Part shown: piece after piece, positions 35,190 through 45,413 of the stretch
How the letters are laid out: each line of letters opens with the position of its first letter
How positions within the stretch are numbered: the stretch's first letter is position 1
Assembly (NCBI GenBank): GCA_022496805.1
Contig: CM040103.1
Span: 9,814,001-9,878,000 of the forward strand
Direction: 5' to 3'
From: Pohlia nutans
Taxonomy: Eukaryota > Streptophyta > Bryopsida > Bryales > Mniaceae
DNA: 64,000 nucleotides
Notes under the pieces: generated by a model
What the model saw: the letters and a program-made list of their open reading frames with translations, nothing else
The model's database searches: none
What the model was told of the DNA's origin: nothing
Program-made: the position numbers and the translations under genes

Positions 35190-36783
35190 TTTTGGTATCA
35201 CCGCTATTTCTATATAAAATTTGAAACCTAAATATGTCAAAAATTTGTGAACGAAATTCGTTGTGATGGGTTAAAATGTAATACTCTAAGTGTAGTGATT
35301 ATTTGAGATTTTTTTGTTGCTTCCTTTTATGAGTTGACATTTTCAAGAACACATTCAGACTAAAATCTTTGAAATTTTTAGTGAATCACTACAACATGAA
35401 ATGAGGCATAAATTTTCACAAATCATTACCTTTATAACTGGATCACACATTCATGAAGCTGACTTCTCAAAACAATCTTTAGTTAACCCCTAAAGGACCA
35501 AGTGTCCTAACTAGGACATCTAGAGAATCGGGTAGGTTCCGGTGAACACATTTTTAATCGAATTTTGAAAGAAATTTAATAGTAGATTCCCCAATGTGCC
35601 ACGAAAATGGGGATTCTTTTTTTTTTTGAATTCCGACACCGTATGTGAAAGTTATGGGGGGAAATGTGTATTTTTTGGGAGAAAGGGCAACGGGGCAATA
35701 GAGAAATAGTTGAATTTTAGGGGGGGCAACAAGATGGGCGGCGTGTGGAAAATGGGGTGGATTGTGGGGGGCAGAAGACCACCCCGTTTTCCAAACTCAT
35801 AAAAAAAAAATTAAATAATATTTTTTAAAATTTTAAAATTAATTTTTTTAAAATTAAAATTATTATTTTATACTGAAAAATATTATTTTAATTTAAAAAT
35901 ATTATTTTTAACTAAAATTTCAATTTCGTAATTTAAAATATTATTTAAATTTTAAAATTTTAAAAATATTTTTAAAAATAAAAAATAAAAATCGACCAAT
36001 GAGGGACTGCCACATGGCAGTGTACCTTGAGAGTTAGTGGGGTCATGAACATTGGAATGGGTTGGCACTTCAATTCCCTTCCTCCACCCTTTATTTCCCC
36101 CCTAACCCCCAAAATTCTTAGAAAATATGCTACATGTCTTCTAAAACTTGGAGATTTATTTTTTTTTCAAATTTTTTTCCGCCATTCTGTAGAGGGTGGA
36201 ATGTACTTGTGTTTCACCGCTCGGATTCGTATTTTAAATAAAGAAAGTCGAAAATATTGCAATTCCAAAAACATATAGTCTTTTCTGAACTTTTAAACCC
36301 CCAACAAGTGCAAGGTGTTATTCAACATCCTAAACATCTCCAAACGCAACAAAAATTGGTACACAACTAAGTAACATCATATAGAATGTGAAAGTGAAGT
36401 GCGACAAGTTTCGGTAGTGAGGTTTTTTTGATGTAGCCGTGGTCAAACGCATCTGAAATTTTCGGGCATGTGTTTTTTTGGGGTGTTTTTTTCCATCAAA
36501 CGCAATTATCTTGCAATCCGTGCGGTCAAAATCAGTGAAATTTGTTGTGTATGTTTTTCAAATAGTTAAGGACAAGATCTTACGGTTAGAAGGCAAAAAA
36601 TAACATTCTTTTGGATATTTTGCATGGGGGAGTAAAAATGGCAGCATTGGAGTGTTTTTGGAGGAAAAACACTCCGGTCCTTTAGGGGTTAAAAATTCAC
36701 TCTACCAAAAGTCAATGACAGCTGAGAAAAACAACTTCGTTTTTGGACATTGTTCACTCTTTGGATGGTTGGATGTTTAGGGG
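35190..36783. mobile_element. TTAA-type element, family C, interrupted by a family D insertion
   Basis: Family C blocks run from about 35,190 (AAAATGTAATACTCTAAGTG, CCTTTTATGAGTTGACATTT, TTCATGAAGCTGACTTCTCA) up to TTAA at 35,483. They resume after TTAA at 36,689 with CACTCTACCAAAAGTCAATG and end GATGGTTGGATGTTTAGGGG at 36,783, before TTAA 36,784-36,787. The interruption is the family D element. The left end is approximate. Confidence 0.75.
35487..36688. mobile_element. TTAA-flanked element, family D, 1,202 bp
   Basis: Its terminal inverted repeat is a perfect 13 bp (CCCCTAAAGGACC / GGTCCTTTAGGGG) with an exact TTAA on both sides (35,483-35,486 and 36,689-36,692). It is inserted in a family C element. 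The interior has a purine/GC-skewed part (35,640-35,790), then about 190 bp made almost only of A and T (35,800-35,990), then mixed sequence. No protein is recognised. A 506-bp relative lies at 62,240-62,745. Confidence 0.9.
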
Positions 36784-36787
36784 TTAA

Positions 36788-37316
36788 CCCCTAAGTGACT
36801 GAATGAGCGTTTTATGATCTTTGCCCTTTGTTTTCACGAGCTGTCCAATATGAATAATATATATATATATATATATATAATATTTATTTATTTATATATT
36901 TAAACAGGAAATCAAGTCTACTTTAGTTAAACTTCATTGAGGAGAATTTTCCAAAGGCAAATACCTAAATATTGTCCTACTATTATAAATTTTATTATTT
37001 TGGAAAACCAATAATGTTCTTTTCTTTGAAAAAACTATTTTTTTTGAATTTTAGATTAGAATGTCTGGTTTTAACCAATCATACCAAATTTCAAGTTCTA
37101 AATTTGTTTTATTTTATTTTCGTGAATATTAAAGGATAAATGCTTCTAAATTCATTAAGTGATTGTCTGAACATTTTTGGAAAGTTTGACTATACAAATA
37201 ATTACTAAACATCATACTTATAATTTCACATTTGGACCAAGCTTCATCAAAGTTGCAAAAGTAACATTTTATAACACAATTAGGTTTTGCCCTTTCCTTG
37301 GGGAGTGCACTTAAAG
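36788..37316. mobile_element. TTAA-flanked MITE, family B, inverted copy
   Basis: It begins CCCCTAAGTGACTGAATGAG, the reverse complement of the family B right end, and ends CTTGGGGAGTGCACTTAAAG before TTAA 37,317-37,320. It shares its left TTAA (36,784-36,787) with the preceding family C element and its right TTAA with the following one. It contains an (AT)n run at 36,859-36,880. Confidence 0.8.
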
Positions 37317-37320
37317 TTAA

Positions 37321-37804
37321 GACTAGGAATCACGTGAGTGCGTACTTTTGACCCCCTATGTATGTACTAAAAAATCATGCATTTGTAAGCCAATTGGAAA
37401 GGAGATGATTTGTGAAATTTCTATGCCCCATTTCATGTTGCAATGGTTTACTCAAAATTTCTAAAATATCAATTTAAAAGTGCTTTGGAAAAAATAAGCT
37501 CCTAAAATTAAGCGAGCAAAAAATCTCAAAAAATCACTACACTTAGAGTATTACATTTCAACTTATTACAACAAATTTTGTCCACATGTTGTCAATATCT
37601 TGTTTGTAATCAAATTACAAAAGAATTTGAAATTTGAAATTTAAAATTTTATTTAAAATATAGTGGTGATAGCAATCATAGATCTAACTGTATGGATAGA
37701 ATCTAAAATTCATAATGTACAACTTTTATTCATACATCAAGTTCAAAATATCCCTTAAAGTTGCATTTTATAAGACATCTTCGAAATTCTCCAGATTTAA
37801 GGGA
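37321..37804. mobile_element. TTAA-type MITE, family C, inverted copy
   Basis: The family C blocks appear in reverse complement: AAATTTCTATGCCCCATTTC, AAATCACTACACTTAGAGTA and TGTATGGATAGAATCTAAAA. It ends GAAATTCTCCAGATTTAAGGGA before TTAA 37,805-37,808. It abuts the family B copy at a shared TTAA. Confidence 0.75.
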
Positions 37805-37808
37805 TTAA

Positions 37809-39031
37809 GAACTTTCCCTTGCTTTGTTTAGATAATTATATGATTTTCACAATATTTATTTATATTTTGGAATGATAAACTTCAAAATTTATAAACTTTT
37901 ACAAGCTGTAATTATATTTTAATACATAGTACATCTTATATTGGTGTGATTTTTACATTGCATGTTTAGAGTTTATTAGATGGCATTTCGTGGCCACTTT
38001 ACATTTGTAACCATGATTTGATAATCTAATAATGTCATGGTAACACCTAAACTGTGATATGATTATAGAATACATTACCATTTGTTTTTTTTTTTACATT
38101 TTTCTTTTAATAAATCGAGGGTGTGATGTTAACCTTTAATAAACGAAGAGAGTTGCGCGGACTTTTTGGTATTTGGGGAGAATTTTGCCCACAACTTTTA
38201 TTTCATTGAACCAAAATGGGGTTTTTTAAATGCCAAACCAAGCATATTTGAAGGATCTTTACTTCATTAGAATAGAACTAAATTAAATTAAAAATAGAAT
38301 AATGTTTAAATATAATTTAAACAATTTTTGGGTGTAGGAATCATGAAGGCCATGCTCATTAAGGGTTAATAAGGGTAGAATGTATGTGAATATAAAATCC
38401 ATATTTTTTCTATTGAGTGCATGGAAAAAAAATTACATAAGACTAATAACCTTTCAAAGAACAATCTGACCAAGGTTAATTTAGACACTCCGTTAATATC
38501 AACAACTTTTCAAAATTGAAATTACAGGATATTTACATGCATCACTAGATTTTGTACAAAAATACGTAATTAAAAATTCCTACCAAACAACAATAGCACG
38601 GGATGGATTAACAACTAAAGGTACGTAGAAGTATACAACTTATAAACAAGCCTTGATAAAACTAAAAGCTCTAAAAGCTTTTAACTTCCTCTTGCCATAG
38701 ATGAAAGAATAAAAGATGGTACTCCTCACCTTGAGCTCTCTTTTTATTCACGAATGTACATCATTTGATGCATATTTTTATGGAATATCATCATTGTTAG
38801 GGGTTTTTTCCCTTCACCTTTTCAACGCTTGTTTGATTCCAAAGGTTTTCTTTCTTATTTGCACATAGGCGACTAAACATCATATCTATGATATCTTTGA
38901 AGTCAACTCTTTTTTCCCACCGTCTTTTAGCACAATTATGATTTGTCGCTTACTTTCTTTTGGTACATGCTTCCAAAGTCACCGTTGTATTTCATGCCTT
39001 TCTATTGGGACATGGTGATTCATTCTTCTTC
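37809..39031. other. AT-rich intergenic, no gene seen
   Basis: No coding signal. Sequence just left of 39,032 is less AT-rich, as expected of an insertion site rather than of the element. Confidence 0.45.
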
Positions 39032-39689
39032 CATCAGGAATTTCCGACCCCACTGATTCTGCACTGATTCAGTGCGTATATCGTTAAACACTGATTCAGT
39101 GCGTATATCGTTAAACACTGATTCCGCACGTCATACGTGCATTTAGAAGTGTCGTTACGGTACGGAAGTGACATGCATTACTAGAGTGTCGATGCAGTGT
39201 CTTTTCAATGATTATCAAAAAAGTGTTGTTTCCGCACGAAAGTCGTGCTTGACGGAATCCATGCGTTAATCGTGTATTTACATCACATGGCTGATAAGAC
39301 ACGGATAACGTGCGGTTTTAGTTAATGCGAATTTAGTATCGTAAACGTATCATATTAATGCCATTTATTATATTCGTGCGATTTCAGTATCTATTATAAT
39401 GCAAATTATTTTCGTACGACATCCGTGTACAATATTTTAATATATTTTTGGAATCTTTTGGAATCTTTTGGAATCTTTTAGAATATTTCAAAATATTTTA
39501 TATTATTTTGGAATATTTTTGAATATGTTGGAATATTCCAAGAATCTTCTTTAAATTATACTTCCGGTTTAATTTCCCAAAACATTTTTAGATCTACATT
39601 TATAGAGTTTAGAAGCAATACACATTAAAATTTCAAAGAAATAACATTTTATATTTTTAGAATTCAAATTTGGTATTATTGGTTATCAT

Positions 39690-40593
39690 TGTACTTTTCA
39701 TCATAGGAGCAAAAAAAAATAGCTCACAATCACCACGATTTTGGCAAAAAATAAATAAATTCAAAATATTATGAAAAAAATCCTAGATATAGAAAACGTC
39801 CTGCATAATCTAGTGCAAAAAAAAAATTTGGAAAAAAAGTTTTTTTCACATAGTTAAAAACATTCAAAGTCCGCTGAAAAAAAAAAACAGCTCATAGCCC
39901 TGATCTGCCATCATGATTTTGGCAAAAAATATAAAAATTCAAAATATTATGAAAAAAATCCTAGATATAGAAAACGTCCTGCATAATCTAGTGTAAAAAA
40001 AATTGGAAACAAAGTTTTTTTCACATAGTTAAAAACATTCAAAGTCCGCTGAAAAAAAAAAAAAAAACAGCTCACAGCCCTGATCTGCCATCACGATTTT
40101 GGCAAAAAATAAAAAAATTCAAAAAATAATGAAAAAAATCCTAGATATAGAAAACGTCCTGCATAATCTAGTGCAAAAAAGAAAATTGGAAAAAAAGTTT
40201 TTTTCACATAGTTAAAAACATTCAAAGTCCGCTGGAAAAAAAAAATAGCTCATAGCCCTGATCTGCCATCATGATTTTGGCAAAAAATTCAAAAATTCAA
40301 AAAATTATGAAAAAAATCCTAGATATAGAAAACGTCCTGCATAATCGAGTGTAAAAAAAAATTTGGACAAAAAGTTTTTTTCACATAGTTAAAAACATTC
40401 AAAGTCCGCTGGAAAAAAAAACAGCTCACAGCCCTGATCTGCCATCACGATTTTGGCAAAAAATAAAAAAATTCAAAAAATAATGAAAAAAATCCTAGAT
40501 ATAGAAAACGTCCTGCATAATCTAGTGCAAAAAAAAATTGGAAAAAAAGTTTTTTTCACATAGTTAAAAACATTCAAAGTCCGCTGAAAAAAA
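39690..40593. repeat. 178-bp tandem repeat, five units
   Basis: The word CTAGATATAGAAAACGTCCT starts at 39,783, 39,961, 40,141, 40,319 and 40,495, giving steps of 178, 180, 178 and 176. Each unit also contains GCCCTGATCTGCCATCAYGA and TTTTTTTCACATAGTTAAAA, and ends CATTCAAAGTCCGCTG. Units are nearly identical apart from the A-run lengths. Two diverged units lie at 42,715-42,965. Confidence 0.95.
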
Positions 40594-40639
40594 AAGTTCG
40601 ATAATTACCAAAAGAGTTCCATTCTATGCATGAAGAGTT

Positions 40640-40790
40640 TGAGGTGGTTTGGTGGTTTGGAACTTGATTGGCAACCGGAAGGTTGAGAGTTCAAATCCCA
40701 CCGTTGGCGATAGAGCTTGGGAAGCTATGGTGGGCCCCACCGCATGTGCGGGCAATTTCCGTGTAGTTGAAGTGGGTAGCGAGGAAAGTA
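40640..40790 (+). mobile_element. tRNA-like SINE module, copy 1
   Basis: An A-box-like TGGTTTGGTGG (about 40,645) and a B-box-like GAGTTCAAATCCCACC (about 40,687) lie about 40 bp apart, as in tRNA-derived SINE promoters. They are followed by GCGATAGAGCTTGGGAAGCT and GGTGGGCCCCACCGCATG, and the sequence then passes into AT-rich DNA. The second copy at 43,036-43,165 shares the order of blocks. It does not fold as a full tRNA, so it is not a tRNA gene. Confidence 0.65.
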
Positions 40791-41331
40791 ATTATTTTAT
40801 ATTTTTTAATATTTTATTTTATTTTATACTTTTTAATAATATTATTTTGATCAAATTTAGATATAAAAAGAAAATAAAATCTAGATATGGAAAAGATGAT
40901 GTCGCACAAAAAACGCACTGAATCAGTGTAGTTTTAAAGACGATTAAAACACGACATTTGACGACTATAAAGAGTGCTGAATTCATACGTTTTCAATGGA
41001 TGTATCAATCGTGTCGATTCAGTACTATATCCGCTTGTACGAACATCGTGTCATATCAGTGTAGTTGCGATGAATGACGCAACGATGCGGAATCAGTGCG
41101 AAAATCGTACGAACCCTTGAAATATCGAAAATCGCACTGAATCAGTGCAGAATCAGTGGGGTCCGAAATTCCTGATGTCAAACTATCTAATTTTGGAGTA
41201 CATATCTTGGAGTTGTCATCACATAGTGTATAGATCTCAAAGGTGTCAAATTATAGTGTATAGATCTTATAGCTTTCTAACTCCAATGTACATATCTTGA
41301 AGTTGTTTAGTTTCAGTACACAAATCTTTAA

Positions 41332-41557
41332 CCCTTAAAGGTCCAAATTGGCCATTCCGGCCAGTATTATACGATCATATTTCATTGTATTTAAAAAGAT
41401 TCTACACTTCATATGAGTTTCATATCAAATTTACGTGAAGTTAAAATTCATATCTACATGGTCTTAAAAACTATTGGAATCTCAATTTGGAACTTTTTAC
41501 CTACAACAAATGTCAAATATACGGCAACGTATCTACTATCCTAAGGACCTTTAAAGG
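41332..41557. mobile_element. TTAA-flanked MITE, 226 bp
   Basis: TTAA at 41,328-41,331 and 41,558-41,561. The inverted ends are CCCTTAAAGGTCC and GGACCTTTAAAGG. The sequence next to the left end, AAATTGGCCATTCCGGCCAG, is itself a near-palindrome. It has no coding capacity. Confidence 0.85.
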
Positions 41558-41561
41558 TTAA

Positions 41562-42714
41562 GTGTTTAACTCTCGTACATAGATCTCTAGTATATAAATG
41601 TCAGATTTGTTTAACTCTAGTGCATTTGTCTTCTAATTGGATGTTCACTTTTAGATCATGTCCATTCTGGAGCATGTTGTCTTATAAAATGTACCTACGC
41701 ACAAAAAGAATAATTGGCCATAAATATTACTTAGAGATGTGAATACAAATAAGTGCAAGGTAATTATTAGGTGAATTTTAGATACAAAATACAATAGGGT
41801 GTGAATAATAATTTTTTCTTTATAATACGATCAACATTCTTTCACTACTAGACAATGGCGACATAATCAACAAAAAGAACAACATTTTGAGGTTATGTGC
41901 ATTGTAACGATTGACCGTTTTCACTGATTTTTGAACTTTTTGTTCAACAACAAAAAAAAATTGTCTTATTTCTATTGGTTTAGGTAGTGTAAAAAATTCG
42001 TAATTGAACCAACATATATCCAAAAAATTCCATAAATTACCAATTTTAAAAATGTTGAAGAATGTATTATGAAGGGTCAAATTTACAAAAAGCATTGGAC
42101 AAATATTTAAAATATAAAATATAAATTAATTCTTTGAAAATAGAGTCAACACGTTCATTGTATACGATAATGTAGTTAATATTGCGTATATATAAAGAAA
42201 ATAAAGATATTATATAATATTATACTACTTATATTCAAGGGTGTTTTTGTACTAAGAGTGTTATAAGTTTTAACCAAAAAAAATTCCAATGTTGTAAAAC
42301 AATTGATTTAACGGCGTAATATAATAAATATGGAAAACGCGGAAAATATTTTAAAATTGTAAATTGAAATCTTTTGGAATTTTTTGATATCTTTTCAAAA
42401 TAGCTTACAATAGAAGCAAAATAAAATAGATGTACTAAAAAGAACAGCATTACTTTTCCAAAATAGTAAAATTTGTAACACAAGACAATAGAGGTGTTTT
42501 TTTTAATAGTTCTTCTAGGTGGAGTTTAATTTGGATTGGCATGATGCTAATTTATAATTTAAACAAATTTTTAATATTTTAGTCTTAGGCAGCTCATAAA
42601 AAGGGGCATTGACCAAAAAATGATCTCTAAAAGCATTACAGGTTAAATTGAGTTCTAAATCAAACTTTCTTTGAACTCAATTAGACCTTCCCGATTTGGA
42701 CACAAAAAAAAATC
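41562..42714. other. AT-rich intergenic with a family B remnant
   Basis: No gene seen. The part 42,355-42,650 (GAACAGCATTACTTTTCCAA, AAGACAATAGAGGTGTTTTT, GGCATTGACCAAAAAATGAT, GCATTACAGGTTAA) matches the right half of family B in eroded form. Confidence 0.5.
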
Positions 42715-42965
42715 AAATTTTTTTGAAATATTTTCTAGGTATAGAAAATTGTCTGCATGATGTAGTGAAAAAAAATTGGAAAAAAGTATTTTTCACATTG
42801 CTAAAAACATCCAAAGTCTGCTGAAAAATTAAATAAACAACTCACATAGTTTGCAATTTTGGCCAAAAATAAATTTAATTTTTAAAAATTTGTTTCTAGA
42901 TATAGCAAAAATCCTGCATGATGTAGTGCAGTAAAAGTTTAGAAAAACAGTTTTTTTATTTGGCA
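42715..42965. repeat. diverged pair of the 178-bp repeat
   Basis: CTAGGTATAGAAAATTGTCT at 42,734 and CTAGATATAGCAAAAATCCT at 42,896, with GCATGATGTAGTG after each and CATCCAAAGTCTGCTG between, correspond to the units at 39,690-40,593. A tRNA-like module follows about 70 bp downstream, in the same order and orientation as in the composite element. Confidence 0.8.
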
Positions 42966-43029
42966 AAAAAATTGCAAATGGTTACATTTGTTTATAATTA
43001 TAATTTTTTTATTAACTAGCATCAAGAAT

Positions 43030-43170
43030 TGTATATGGTGTGGTGGTAAAGATGAAGGTTTGGAGTTAGGAGGTCTAGACTCTAAATCCAGCCACCAGCG
43101 ATGGAGCTCGAGTACACGGTGGTAGGCCCCACCATGGTTTGGGCAGATTTAGTAGTTCGATAGAGCAGCA
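43030..43170 (+). mobile_element. tRNA-like SINE module, copy 2
   Basis: GGTGTGGTGGTAAAGATGA (A-box-like, about 43,037), then GACTCTAAATCCAGCCACC (B-box-like, about 43,078), then GCGATGGAGCTCGAG and GGTGGTAGGCCCCACCATGG. The order and spacing agree with 40,640-40,790, with about 70 percent identity by eye. No full tRNA fold. Confidence 0.6.
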
Positions 43171-44715
43171 CAAAATAGTGTTCGGGCAAGGAAGAAAAAA
43201 ATTGGGCAAATTTCATATGTATCATCGTGGAATTGTTTTAAAAAATTGAAATAAAATTATTTTGACCAAATCAACAATTCACGAACAACACATTTCAGTT
43301 GGAAAATGACCGGAACAACGAGTTCTAATCAATTGCGGTGATCAACGTTTTTTTGTTGATACGGTCACATGATTTTCTAGTGGTGTTAAGACTTTAGAAA
43401 TAAAAAATGACCTAAGCTCAGCAAACACTATAAGTTAATTTATAAAAGCATCAAATGGATTTTAAGTTAGAATTAGCTAAGTTGAAGATAAAAGAAGTAA
43501 AAGAAGAATAACAAAAAGAATAGTGGATTTGTTTTGTTTTGTCTAATTGGAGATTTTGTAGTTTTATATATTGGATTATTCATAATTTTACTATTGTAGG
43601 TAGATGGCAAGGTTTTGAAAAAAAATGTTTAAAAATAGAATATTTAGGATAATTCTTTAAAAAATTGATCACCACACAAAATTTTCTCTAAAAAACTAGT
43701 TCTTACAATTTTTTGACATATGTTTATTGAAATATTTTATGTTGACCACGTCTTTCCTCTAACGAAATTTTTTTGGGTAATTATTTACATGTTATATAAC
43801 ACAAGGTGATGAACGCACACGTGCACACTCCTCATAACGTTTATGTCACCGAAATGATCATGCCGTTCCAAACACCAGCATGGGCCAACATAGTGATTCA
43901 ATATTATACTATATAGAAGACATGAGAAATGTTTTTATTTTTATTTTTGGAAATCTCCCATTCAATAGAAAAAAATTGACGTCATATATGTGAGGAAATG
44001 TGTCAATATGCGTACATAACTTCATATAGTACCTTTCTAAAAACTAAGAAAAAAAATTCTCAAACTGTATTCAAGATGACATTTTAGTTTTTGTGTTTGT
44101 ATGATTTGTTCATATGTTCACATACACATTCAAAATTTTTAAACATAATGAGGAATGGACATATGGCATCCAAGTTCGTGGATTAGTTAACTAATTGCAG
44201 ACTTCAAATTCAATTTTGGGTAAAAAGGTAATTTGAGTTTTGTTTCTTAAAGTGGTTTGTGATGGAATTTTTATTTTTATTTTTATAAATAGAAAAATAG
44301 AAAAATCTCAAAAAGAACATATTTTTTATGTGATGTGAGTGGAAAAATGTGAATTTCCATTCTACGGTTTTTAAAGAAGCTTGTACAAATTTAACTCAAA
44401 AAATAGTTTAATTAATATAGTAATTAAAAAATTAAAGAATCATTTTGAAAATGAAATGAACAACTATCATAGAGATATACCTCCCACCATCTTGGAAAAG
44501 TTCCCAAATTTTATCATACATCTTATATCATATTTGAGGAGTCCTCAACTTCTTTTACACACTTTTGGTAAAAGCTTATACTTAATTAGAATTATAGGTA
44601 TGATCCATAGTATAGAATTTTGGGCCATCTTGTATAGTCACAAGTATTAACATCTATCCATACCATGCGACTTGGCTAAATATGTATGATTATAGTCCAA
44701 GAAGTCAAACCTTAA
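43171..44715. other. AT-rich intergenic, no gene seen
   Basis: No coding signal. There is a short open frame at 44,381-44,650 of AT-rich composition that I do not consider a gene. Confidence 0.45.
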
Positions 44716-45254
44716 CTCTTTAACGTCTCGATTCAACATTGTTTTCAAAGAAACGTTATAAAATGTATGATGAAAACCAAAAATGGAGTTGATGTACAAA
44801 GCAAAGTTGTAAATGTCAATGTGAAGATCACATCTGTACGGTTGGATTTATCATATTTTTATTAATTATTTTAAACTATTTTTGCAAGGTTTTTTCTTGA
44901 ATTTCGATTAAAAATCCCGCATTAACACAAAATAGTTTAAAATATTGTTATGTAATTGGAATAACATGCTCTATGAGATGGTATGGTTTCCATTATTTGA
45001 TTCTACTTATTTTGGAAAATCATGTTTTAGGTCTCACTTTTTGAACTAAGAATGAAACTTGACATAAACCAATTGTGTGATTTTTCCAAAAATCATAATA
45101 ACCTGTTTTAAAAATCCAAACCATACAAAAAATAGTAAACTTGCACAAGTACTAAGAGAATTTTTTTATGGATGAAAACTCTTCAATTTGGATGAGAATC
45201 AAACTACTTGAATCTGTTCGTCGTCCAATATTTGGACGCAGGTGCGCCAAAGGG
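44716..45254. mobile_element. TTAA-flanked MITE, family A, copy 3
   Basis: TTAA at 44,712-44,715 and 45,255-45,258. The ends are CTCTTTAACGTCTCG and GCAGGTGCGCCAAAGGG, inverted over about 8 bp with mismatches beyond. The right arm shares TTCGTCGTCCAATATTTGGA with TTCGTCGTCCAGTTTCTGGA of the copy at 34,044. Confidence 0.75.
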
Positions 45255-45293
45255 TTAAAATCTTGAGTATGTCTACAACATGTTTTTGACACA

Positions 45294-45336
45294 TTCACAC
45301 ACACACATACATATAGACACACACACACACACACAC

Positions 45337-45411
<75 letters not shown>
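45294..45411. repeat. (CA)n(TA)n compound microsatellite
   Basis: A CA run (about 45,294-45,338 with interruptions) is followed by an uninterrupted TA run of about 70 bp. Confidence 0.95.

Positions 45412-45413
<2 letters not shown>

Larger units (their letters stand above)
39032..41177. mobile_element. composite non-autonomous DNA transposon, 2.15 kb
   Basis: The ends are a long inverted repeat: CATCAGGAATTTCCGACCCC at the left and GGGGTCCGAAATTCCTGATG at the right, continuing inward through CACTGATTCTGCACTGATTC and its complement. Both subterminal regions (39,060-39,430 and 40,910-41,160) are unusually rich in CG-bearing words such as GCACTGATTCAGTGC, CGTGCGATTTCAG and TCGTACGAAC, in both orientations, a pattern of repeated transposase-binding sites. 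Inside lie a 178-bp tandem array and a tRNA-like module. It has no coding capacity and no clear target duplication. Confidence 0.8.

Noticed and set aside
39690..40593. CRISPR array
   Set aside because: The repeat unit is continuous over 178 bp with no unique spacers, in a plant nuclear context.
40640..40790. Functional tRNA gene
   Set aside because: A-box and B-box-like motifs are present but no acceptor stem or complete cloverleaf can be drawn; the second copy also lacks one.
39032..41177. Helitron (ends TC ... CTGA between A and T, with a hairpin near the 3' end)
   Set aside because: The ends fit a Helitron by chance, but the long perfect terminal inverted repeat and symmetric subterminal motifs point to a cut-and-paste element.
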